DNA from: Collinsella sp. An307
Lineage (GTDB): Bacteria > Actinomycetota > Coriobacteriia > Coriobacteriales > Coriobacteriaceae
Assembly: GCF_002161805.1 (NCBI RefSeq)
Contig: NZ_NFIP01000004.1
Coordinates: 1 to 64,000, forward strand
Length of the DNA stretch: 64,000 nucleotides
Reading direction: 5' to 3'
Made by a program: the position numbers and the translations under genes
Notes under the pieces: generated by a model
The model's database searches: none
What the model was told of the DNA's origin: nothing
What the model saw: the letters and a program-made list of their open reading frames with translations, nothing else
In this document: positions 8,489 to 14,699 of the stretch, in pieces
Position numbering within the stretch: the stretch's first letter is position 1
Layout: each line of letters opens with the position of its first letter

Positions 8489-9322
8489 TTAGAATGCAGC
8501 CTGGACGGAATCGCCAAAGGTCTCCTCAAGGTAGGCCTTGAAGTCCTCGGTCTGAAGAACCTCAACGAGGGCGACGATGCACTCGTCATCCTCAAGCTCG
8601 GGACGCGTGCAGATGACGTTTGCATACTCCTCGGCGATGATCTCGGAGTCGGCGCGCTCCTGCGCGACCGCGTCGGCAAGCGTGAGACCGGCATCGATGG
8701 CATAGTTGCCGTTGATGACCGCAAAATCGACGTCGGCGAGCGTGGAGGGAAGCATGGCGGCCTCCTGCTCGGAGAACTGAATGTTGTGGGGGTTGTCCAC
8801 GATGTCGTTGGGCGTGGCCTCGAGACCAGCATCATCGGAAAGCGTAATCACACCCTGCTCCTGGAGAAGCAGCAGCGCACGACCCTCGTTGGTGGGGTCG
8901 TTAGGGATGGAGATGGTGGCACCGTCGGTGATAGCAGCAAGGTCGTTCGAACGGCCGGCGAACACGCCCATCGGCTCGAAGTGAATCTTACCGGCGTTAA
9001 CAAGGTCGGTGCCATTTTCGGCGTTGTAGTTGTTGAGATAGTTGATGTGCTGGAAGTAGTTGGCATCCAGATCGCCCGACGTGACATCCTGGTTGGGCTT
9101 GATGTAGTCGGTGTATTCCTTCACCTCAAGAGTAATGCCCTGCTCCTCCAGGCGAGGCGCAACAAAGTCGTTCAGGATCTCGGCGTGAGGGCTCGGCGAG
9201 GCGCCGATCTTCAAGGTGCCGTGCTCGTGCTTGGGCTTGCTACCGCAGCCAGCAAGAGACGACACGGCGAGCACGGCAGCGGAAGCGAACAGGGAGCGAC
9301 GGGTAAACGTGAAGTTCTGCAT
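8489..9322 (-). CDS. metQ: methionine ABC transporter substrate-binding lipoprotein
   Basis: 277-residue NlpA-family binding protein that captures methionine outside the membrane and delivers it to MetNI. It has a basic start, a hydrophobic signal segment and a lipobox LAGC near residue 25. Family blocks seen are GASPSPHAEIL, DANYFQHINYL, SIPNDPTNEGRALLLLQ and the NGNYAIDAG region. AAGGAA precedes the ATG. It is the last gene of metN-metI-metQ, 47 bp after metI, and is followed by a strong terminator. The NlpA family also includes binders of other small amino acids, but the Met-rich leader of this operon supports methionine. Confidence 0.92.
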   Translation of the reverse strand: MQNFTFTRRSLFASAAVLAVSSLAGCGSKPKHEHGTLKIGASPSPHAEILNDFVAPRLEEQGITLEVKEYTDYIKPNQDVTSGDLDANYFQHINYLNNYNAENGTDLVNAGKIHFEPMGVFAGRSNDLAAITDGATISIPNDPTNEGRALLLLQEQGVITLSDDAGLEATPNDIVDNPHNIQFSEQEAAMLPSTLADVDFAVINGNYAIDAGLTLADAVAQERADSEIIAEEYANVICTRPELEDDECIVALVEVLQTEDFKAYLEETFGDSVQAAF

Positions 9323-9369
9323 GATGATTCCTTACCTGAGAAGTTGTAGACAAATGGAGCTCATAGTAA

Positions 9370-10056
9370 CTAAGAGTGTGCGGAGCGATGATCGCTCTTA
9401 CGTGCAAGGAAGTCGCACAAGCTCTGGATGACTTGCACAATCACCACCAAGATGATGACGGCGGCAAGCATGACGTCAGACTGATACCGGTAGTAGCCGT
9501 AACGGATGGCGATATCGCCCAAACCGCCCGCACCAACAGCGCCGGCAATAGCGGTATAGCCGAGTACGGAGATGAGCACGACCGCGACGCCGCGAACGAT
9601 CGAAGGCAGTGCCTCAGGCAAGAGAGCCGAGAACACGATGCGCGGGGTGCTCGCACCGCAAGCCTCAACAGCCTCCACGCTCTCGCGCGGGACCTCGGCG
9701 AGCGACTGCTCGATCATACGCGCAATGAACGGCGAGGCAGAAAGCACAAGCGGCGGGATGGTGCCGAGGATTCCCGAGCCCGTGCCCATGATAAGGCGCG
9801 TGAACGGGATGATGAACACCATAAGCACGATGAACGGGAACGACCGGAGGATGTTGACCACCCAGCCGAGGACCGCGTTCAGCGCAGGGATGGGACGCAG
9901 CGACCCCGGTGCGGTGAGGTAAAGCACCACGCCGAGCGCAAGGCCGATGACATAGGAGATGGCGGTGGGGATGAGGACCATGATGATGGTCGAACCCGTG
10001 CCCTCGAAAAGAAGCCCGCCGTATTCGGCGAGAAACGCGGATACGGTATCAAGCAT
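9370..10056 (-). CDS. metI: methionine ABC transporter permease
   Basis: 228-residue inner-membrane permease with about five hydrophobic segments and a binding-protein-dependent transport signature around VEAVEACGASTPRIVFSALLPEALPSI, where the EAA loop docks with the ATPase. The start at 10056 overlaps the end of metN by 8 nt, so the two are coupled; AAGGG lies about 10 nt upstream. The length is normal for MetI. Confidence 0.92.
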   Translation of the reverse strand: MLDTVSAFLAEYGGLLFEGTGSTIIMVLIPTAISYVIGLALGVVLYLTAPGSLRPIPALNAVLGWVVNILRSFPFIVLMVFIIPFTRLIMGTGSGILGTIPPLVLSASPFIARMIEQSLAEVPRESVEAVEACGASTPRIVFSALLPEALPSIVRGVAVVLISVLGYTAIAGAVGAGGLGDIAIRYGYYRYQSDVMLAAVIILVVIVQVIQSLCDFLARKSDHRSAHS

Positions 10057-10798
10057 CCCAATCAACCCTTTCGAGCAGCACCTGTGCAGCATGGGACTGG
10101 GGCGCGGCAAAAACATCCGCCACGCTCCCCTGCTCGACCACCTGGCCGTGCTCGAGCACCGCGACGTTCGTGCAGATCTTCTCGACCACGCCCATGGAGT
10201 GGGTGATGACGATGACCGTGACGCCCGTCTTGCGGTTGATGTCGCGCAGGAGCTTAAGAATCGTGTTCGTGCTCGCCGGGTCGAGGGCGCTCGTGGCCTC
10301 GTCGCAAAGGATGTACTCGGGATCGCACGCCAGCGCGCGGGCGATGGCTACGCGCTGCTGCTGCCCACCGGAGAGCTGAGACGGATAGGACTGAGCCTTA
10401 TCTTTGAGACCGACCATGTCGAGCAGTTCGAGCGCGCGCTCGCGGTTCTCGGACGTGACCTTGCCCGTGGCCGCCTTGTAGGGGAAGCACACGTTGGCAA
10501 GCACGGTCTTTTGTGCGAGCAGACCAAAGTTCTGGAAGATCATGGCAACGCGACGGCGATAGGCACGCAGCGCGGCGCCGGAGAGCCCGGTGACGTCCTG
10601 CCCGTCGACGATGATACTGCCCGACGTGGGGCTTTCCAGCAGGTTGATGCAGCGTACAAGCGTCGACTTGCCCGCGCCGCTCATGCCGATGATGCCCATG
10701 ATGTCGCCGTCGGCGATAGAAAGGCTCACATCGTTTAGCGCATGGGCCGTACCGCCGGCGCTCTCGAAGGTCTTAGTGAGGTGTTTGATTTCAATCAC
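10049..10798 (-). CDS. metN: methionine ABC transporter ATP-binding protein, short form without NIL domain
   Basis: 249-residue ABC ATPase that powers methionine import. Walker A is GMSGAGKST, the signature is LSGGQQQRVAIARAL, Walker B is ILCDEATSALDP, and the switch His lies in VIVITHSMG. The protein stops right after the ABC core. The C-terminal NIL (ACT-like) methionine-sensing domain that makes many MetN proteins about 340 residues long is absent. The GTG at 10798 begins the family start (VIEIKHLTKTF). It is preceded by the Met-rich leader ORF and the hairpins at 10829-10862. Confidence 0.93.
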   Translation of the reverse strand: MIEIKHLTKTFESAGGTAHALNDVSLSIADGDIMGIIGMSGAGKSTLVRCINLLESPTSGSIIVDGQDVTGLSGAALRAYRRRVAMIFQNFGLLAQKTVLANVCFPYKAATGKVTSENRERALELLDMVGLKDKAQSYPSQLSGGQQQRVAIARALACDPEYILCDEATSALDPASTNTILKLLRDINRKTGVTVIVITHSMGVVEKICTNVAVLEHGQVVEQGSVADVFAAPQSHAAQVLLERVDWDA

Positions 10799-10828
10799 GA
10801 GGTTGGCTCCGCTCGATGAGGATGGTCT

Positions 10829-10862
10829 CAAAAGAGGCGAACAGCCTCCCGCCGGAGGCTGC
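10829..10862 (-). promoter_or_regulatory. candidate attenuator hairpins in the metNIQ leader
   Basis: On the minus strand an 8-bp hairpin (CAGCCTCC-GGCG-GGAGGCTG, 10861-10842) overlaps a second one. GAGGC (10848-10844) can instead pair with GCCTC (10838-10834), which is followed by TTTT (10833-10830). The two folds are mutually exclusive. A third segment, GCCTC at 10873-10869, can also pair with GAGGC. CGCCCGG just after the Met codons (10927-10921) can pair with CCGGGCG (10879-10873). The leader ORF stop is 2 nt before the first hairpin. This is the layout of translation-coupled attenuation. The U-tract is short, so termination strength is uncertain. Confidence 0.65.
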
Positions 10863-10979
10863 TTAACTGAGGCGCCCGGTCTTTCCCTGCACGCGACGAT
10901 CGCGCGGCATGACAAAGTGCCCGGGCGAGGGCATCTGCATGACCATCATCATCGTGATATGTGCGGAAATCGTAAACAT
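10863..10979 (-). CDS. methionine-rich leader peptide of metNIQ
   Basis: A 38-codon ORF runs from ATG (10979) to TAA (10863). Residues 10-16 read MMMVMQM, that is five Met codons in seven, and residues 1 and 24 are also Met. There is no Shine-Dalgarno site. TTGCGT and TAACCT with a 17-nt spacer place the transcription start on or next to the A of the ATG, so the message is probably leaderless, which is common in actinobacteria. The stop abuts the attenuator-like hairpins in front of metN. The inferred role is to sense Met-tRNA supply through ribosome stalling. Confidence 0.7.
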   Translation of the reverse strand: MFTISAHITMMMVMQMPSPGHFVMPRDRRVQGKTGRLS

Positions 10980-11015
10980 GGTGATTAGGTTAGCAGCGCA
11001 GGGGGGCAAACGCAA
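10980..11015 (-). promoter_or_regulatory. promoter of the metNIQ leader (leaderless start)
   Basis: On the minus strand -35 TTGCGT (11015-11010) and -10 TAACCT (10992-10987) are separated by exactly 17 nt. The expected start lies 7-8 nt downstream, at or beside the leader ATG (10979). Confidence 0.55.
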
Positions 11016-11097
11016 CCCGCGAATGTTATCGGTTGGTTACACCGCAGCAGCGCGCTGCTGCGCGGGTGCGCGGCGTTGCTGTCGCACAGACATTTCA

Positions 11098-11252
11098 GGC
11101 AAGAATCGAAGTAATGAACCCAGGTAATGCGCGATTCGGCGCTTTTCGACACATCGGGTTCATTACTTCGATTTTCGCAGGCTCTCTACCTGCACTTCTT
11201 CTACGAGTTCACTACCGGGTTCACTACCGGGTTCATTACTTCGATTCTTGCC
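11098..11252. repeat. inverted/direct/tandem repeat cluster
   Basis: A 24-bp arm at 11098-11121 is perfectly inverted at 11229-11252. A direct copy of its 18-base core (GGGTTCATTACTTCGATT) also sits at 11156-11173. Immediately before the last arm a 12-bp unit, GTTCACTACCGG, is tandemly repeated at 11207-11218 and 11219-11230 and runs into the third arm, which shares its first bases. The cluster lies in the 468-bp gene-free stretch 10980-11447 between the met leader promoter and the end of the Gls24 gene. Function is unknown. Confidence 0.8.
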
Positions 11253-11447
11253 GAATTCGTAGCGGTGAGGGCGCTTTGCGCGAGCTCGGGCATTTCGCTT
11301 CGGCTTTTGTCAGAAGCGCACAAGCAATCGTGGTCGCGGTCGCCATAACAGCCAACGGACGAAACCTGCAAGGCTCTTCGCAGGTGCATGTGCACAGAGC
11401 CCGGGCCCCGCCCGTTGTTCTTCTCGCCTGTCGAATCGGCAGAGGAC

Positions 11448-12044
11448 TTACTCGGCGGCCTCCGCCTTCTGGCTGTCGACGTACTTCTTCTTGCTCTCGT
11501 TATAGGCCTCGAGCGTTACCACGTCCTCGATGCGCAGGTTAATACCCGCAACGTCGAGACCGGTCATCTCGGTCAGGCGCTCGGTCACGCGCGCCTTGAC
11601 ATCCTCAAAGATCGCCGGCGCATAGCAGCCGTACTCGATGATGACGGAGATGTTCACGATAACGCGGTTGTCGTCCGTGACCTCGACGGTCACGCCCTTG
11701 GTGAGGTCCTTGGCGCCGAGCGTCTCCTGCACGAAGTGGATGAGGTTGCCCTTCATGCCGAGCACGTGCGGCACCTCGCGGGTGGCCATGGCAACGATTT
11801 TCTCGATGACGCCGTTGGAGTAGGTGAGCGAGTCCTCGGTCTCCTCGTACTCGTCGTCCTCATCATCCTCGTAGTCTTCGTCATCCGCGTCGTCGGCATC
11901 CGCCTCATCGGCGTCAACGGCCTCGGCGACGTCCTCGACCGTCTCCTCGGCAGCCTCGTTGGCCTCAACCATAGCCTCGTCCTCAGCAGCGGCGACCTCG
12001 TCGGCGACCTCGATGCTCTCGCGGAGTTCCTTGTCCTGAGCCAT
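11448..12044 (-). CDS. Asp23/Gls24 family envelope stress protein
   Basis: 198 residues. The first ~70 are extremely acidic and low-complexity (runs of D, E and A). Residues ~75-185 are the Asp23/Gls24 domain (LTYSNGVIEKIVAMATREV, GVTVEVTDDNRVIVNISVIIEYG, VKARVTERLTEMTGLDVAGINLRIEDV). Gls24 proteins sit at the cytoplasmic face of the membrane, tethered by AmaP, and respond to alkaline or cell-wall stress in Gram-positive bacteria. It is the last gene of a three-gene operon after DUF2273 and AmaP. GAGAGGGG precedes the ATG. The long acidic N-terminal extension is unusual for the family. Confidence 0.9.
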   Translation of the reverse strand: MAQDKELRESIEVADEVAAAEDEAMVEANEAAEETVEDVAEAVDADEADADDADDEDYEDDEDDEYEETEDSLTYSNGVIEKIVAMATREVPHVLGMKGNLIHFVQETLGAKDLTKGVTVEVTDDNRVIVNISVIIEYGCYAPAIFEDVKARVTERLTEMTGLDVAGINLRIEDVVTLEAYNESKKKYVDSQKAEAAE

Positions 12045-12115
12045 GTGTGCCCCTCTCGGTTATCGGCCGTAAGGCCGGTTGGAACCTTTACAGACAGCAG
12101 CGGCAGGGCCGCGCG

Positions 12116-12517
12116 TTATCTCCCACCGCGCAAAAGACGGGAGAAGAAGTTGACGATGCCATTATCCCCATCGCGAATCTGGCCAATCACGGCACCCACG
12201 ATCACAAAGACCGCGATCACAATCGTGTCCCAAAGCCCGATGGTCAGGATGAGAACTGCAAGCACCAACCCGATGAAGCCATACGTCACAGTAAACGGGT
12301 GGCGCTTGGCGTAGGCCCAGGCGGTGGCGCCGAGGCCTTTGGCGAACCCGACGGCGTTCTTGAAGTCGTCGGAATTCACCGCGTCGTGAACCGCGTGCCC
12401 AGCAGTCTCCCATGCAGAGGCGCCCTCGGCACCAGCGTCCTGATCGTCCTCAAAGGGTTCGGTCTCGATGGAAAGCCGAGGTATCCGCGCCTGGCGCGCG
12501 TCGTCTCTATCGCTCAC
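12116..12517 (-). CDS. DUF2273 small membrane protein
   Basis: 133 residues. A soluble acidic N-terminal half is followed by two close membrane helices (TVTYGFIGLVLAVLILTIGL and TIVIAVFVIVGAVIGQI) and the DUF2273 ending RDGDNGIVNFFSRLL. It starts with GTG, with AAGGAGG 6 nt upstream, and overlaps the end of amaP by 11 nt. DUF2273 proteins regularly sit between AmaP and Gls24, and probably belong to the same membrane-associated stress complex. The N-terminal half is longer than in typical DUF2273 proteins, which are about 60-80 residues. Confidence 0.85.
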   Translation of the reverse strand: MSDRDDARQARIPRLSIETEPFEDDQDAGAEGASAWETAGHAVHDAVNSDDFKNAVGFAKGLGATAWAYAKRHPFTVTYGFIGLVLAVLILTIGLWDTIVIAVFVIVGAVIGQIRDGDNGIVNFFSRLLRGGR

Positions 12518-13052
12518 GAGAAACCTCCTTGGTCACAACCGTGGTCTTAGCGGGAAGAAAGCGCACGAGCGCTGTGGCGCCCGTGGCCCCGAGCGTCTCG
12601 TCGCACGCGCGCTCGATGCTTTTCTGAATGCGCTCGGCAAGCTCGGTCAGGCCGTCCTCGGTAAAGGCGATGGCCTCGACAGTGAAGCGGACCTGGTCGC
12701 GATTGCGGCCAAAGATGCGGCCGCGGATGGACTCGACCATGACACCTTCGCGCTCCGCCGCCGAGCGGACGGTTGACTTGAGCGCAGAGAGGCTCACCTC
12801 TATATCGGGATTGCCGCCGGGATTCAAGCACGTGGGCTCGCGGCGGGCGAGAAAGATGGCAAGCACGGTGATGAGGGCGCCGAGCGCGAGCGTAACCAGA
12901 CAGACGGCGAGCACTACCTGCGCCACCGGATGATCAAGCAGCCGCTCGAAACGCGCGGTGAACGGCCCGTAGGTAAGACCCGTCACCAGCCCCAGTACCA
13001 CAATGGCCGAGAGCAGATAGATGAGCGCGCATATCCTCTTGAAGACGCGCAC
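12507..13052 (-). CDS. amaP: alkaline shock membrane anchor protein AmaP
   Basis: 181 residues with two N-terminal membrane helices (ICALIYLLSAIVVLGLVTGL and VVLAVCLVTLALGALITVLAIFL). A cytoplasmic domain follows with an Asp23-like fold (VSLSALKSTVRSAAE, VRFTVEAIAFTEDGLTELAERIQKSIERA). The GTG at 13052 is preferred because GAGGAGG lies 7 nt upstream. It anchors Gls24-type proteins to the membrane. It is the first gene of amaP-DUF2273-gls24. Confidence 0.85.
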   Translation of the reverse strand: MRVFKRICALIYLLSAIVVLGLVTGLTYGPFTARFERLLDHPVAQVVLAVCLVTLALGALITVLAIFLARREPTCLNPGGNPDIEVSLSALKSTVRSAAEREGVMVESIRGRIFGRNRDQVRFTVEAIAFTEDGLTELAERIQKSIERACDETLGATGATALVRFLPAKTTVVTKEVSRER

Positions 13053-13205
13053 GGGCACACCTCCTCGCGTGCAAACGGTCGGGCGCGGCGCCGCGGCGCT
13101 TTGCCCTAGGAGCGATATGGTCTGATTATACGCGAGCCGGGCCCGCAGCGTCATGCCACGGACCCGGCTTTAAGCACATTGCCATATGAACCTAAAGGCG
13201 AGACG

Positions 13206-14012
13206 TTACTCCTCCTCGAGGGCGGCGAGCACCTCGTCGGTCATATCCATGGTGCTGTAGACGTCCTGGACGTCATCAAGCTCCTCAAGGCGGTCGATCA
13301 GGCGCTGAACCTTCTTGGCGTCAGCAGCGGAGACCGCGGTCGGCGTGGTGGGAACCATGGTGAGCTCAGAGCCCTTGACCTCGATACCCTGCTCCTCGAG
13401 ACCCTTGGAGACCGCCATGAGGTCGCCGGGGTTGGTCCAAACGACCCACTCCTCGCCAGCGTCCTCATAATCGTCGCCGCCAGCTTCGGCGACGGCCATC
13501 ATGAACTCCTCCTCATCGCCAGCAGCGCCGTTGGCCATGAGGTTCTCCTTCTTGTCGTTGGGGTCGACGATCTGCTTGGCCACGACGACCTGGCCCTTGC
13601 GCTCGAACTGGAAGGCCACCGAGCCGGTGGTGCCGAGGTTGCCGCCGGAATGAGAGAAGGCGGAGCGCACATCGGCAGCGGTACGGTTGCGGTTGTCGGT
13701 CAGGCACTCGACGTAGACCGCCACGCCCGCGGGACCGTAGCCCTCGTAGACGATGTTCTCGTAGACGGCAGCATCGGCACCGGCACCAAAGGCCTTGTCG
13801 ATGGCAGACTTGATCTTGTCCTTGGGCATCGACTGAGCCTTGGCCTTGGCGACCGCCGCGGCAAGAGAAGCGTTGTTATCGGGGTTGGGGTCGTTGCCCA
13901 GACGGGCAGCGACGGTGATGTTACGGGAGAGCTTGGAGAAGAGTGCCGAGCGCTTGGCGTCCTGAGCGCCCTTACGGTGCTTGGTAGTTGCCCATTTAGA
14001 ATGTCCGGACAT
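13206..14012 (-). CDS. yebC: YebC/PmpR-family DNA-binding protein
   Basis: 268-residue protein. It opens with the family hallmark MSGHSKWATTKHRKGAQDAKR and continues with AIDKAFGAGADAAVYENIVYEGYGPAGVAVYVE. YebC proteins act as transcriptional regulators or, as recently shown for some, help ribosomes through proline stretches. It is somewhat longer than the usual ~245 residues because of an acidic insert near residue 170. The ATG has AAGGAGTC 6 nt upstream. It is monocistronic by spacing. Confidence 0.93.
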   Translation of the reverse strand: MSGHSKWATTKHRKGAQDAKRSALFSKLSRNITVAARLGNDPNPDNNASLAAAVAKAKAQSMPKDKIKSAIDKAFGAGADAAVYENIVYEGYGPAGVAVYVECLTDNRNRTAADVRSAFSHSGGNLGTTGSVAFQFERKGQVVVAKQIVDPNDKKENLMANGAAGDEEEFMMAVAEAGGDDYEDAGEEWVVWTNPGDLMAVSKGLEEQGIEVKGSELTMVPTTPTAVSAADAKKVQRLIDRLEELDDVQDVYSTMDMTDEVLAALEEE

Positions 14013-14699
14013 GCAAGACTCCTTCTAAGTATTTGCGGCCACGGGGCGCTAGGGTGCCGAGCTGGCCCATGTGAGCATGAACTTTAGCATGATATACCGT
14101 TTGCGGCCGCCGGTACAGTCCTCGCAGGCGCTGCCACGCAATATGCAAGGTTGTGAGGCGAAAGGCAGCAGGCGCAAACGTGCTTGACGGATCTTTTGGC
14201 GCCGCCCATCGCCTGCCGGCGAATCCGTACGTTCCCGACGATAGAGCAATCGAATCCGTACGTTCCTGACGCAAAAGACCCTGCAAACGTCAGGAACGTA
14301 CGGATTCGATATGGCAAGCTATAGCAAGCGGCAAACGGCAGGAACGCATGGCCACTGGTGAGCGGCGGCAGCGGCAGCGCTCTTGTACAACGTCCTTGTA
14401 CAAAGGGGCACTGAACGGCACACGCGTCGTACGAATACCGTCCGCATCTCTGCAGCCGCGCTACCGTTCACCGAAAAGATGACTCTCCAGCAGGTGGAAT
14501 ATATATTAGTGCGAAGTGTAAAAACCGCAGGTAAAACGCCATGAAAAAAGTTGTGTTTTCCCCTTGCAAACACATGCGCCAAGTCCTAGGATACCGCGTC
14601 ATCGCGAGGCTACGCATCCGGAGGCGCACTCGCGACCGTGTGGTTTCTTTTTCTCGTCGTGCAGCCCTGAGCTGCCGACATGGGGAGAGGAGAGGTTTC
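14013..14699. other. 687-bp gene-free region with repeat copy B and an ATPase promoter
   Basis: The region holds the palindromic repeat at 14221-14307. Two CTTGTACAA sites lie 13 bp apart at 14382-14390 and 14395-14403, each with a palindromic TTGTACAA core. An AT-rich promoter candidate follows (ATGACT 14479-14484, 17 nt, TATATT 14502-14507), which would leave a 5' leader of about 185 nt before the P-type ATPase start. A small stem, TGTGTTT with AAACACA, can form near 14552-14575. I recognise no riboswitch class. Confidence 0.45.
14221..14307. repeat. three-armed palindromic intergenic repeat, copy B
   Basis: Arms lie at 14221-14240 (direct, one mismatch), 14252-14271 (GAATCCGTACGTTCCTGACG) and 14288-14307 (perfect inverse of the second). 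The inverted pair encloses a 16-base loop. Order, arm sequence, spacer lengths (11 versus 12 and 16 versus 16) and parts of the loop match copy A at 109-196. Confidence 0.8.

Noticed and set aside
11207-11242. CRISPR array from tandem 12-bp units
   Set aside because: The units are contiguous without spacers and only two are exact; no cas genes are in the window.
14541-14699. Upstream in-frame extension of the P-type ATPase
   Set aside because: The ATG at 14541 lacks a ribosome site and the added residues look like translated leader; the start at 14700 has GGAGAGG.
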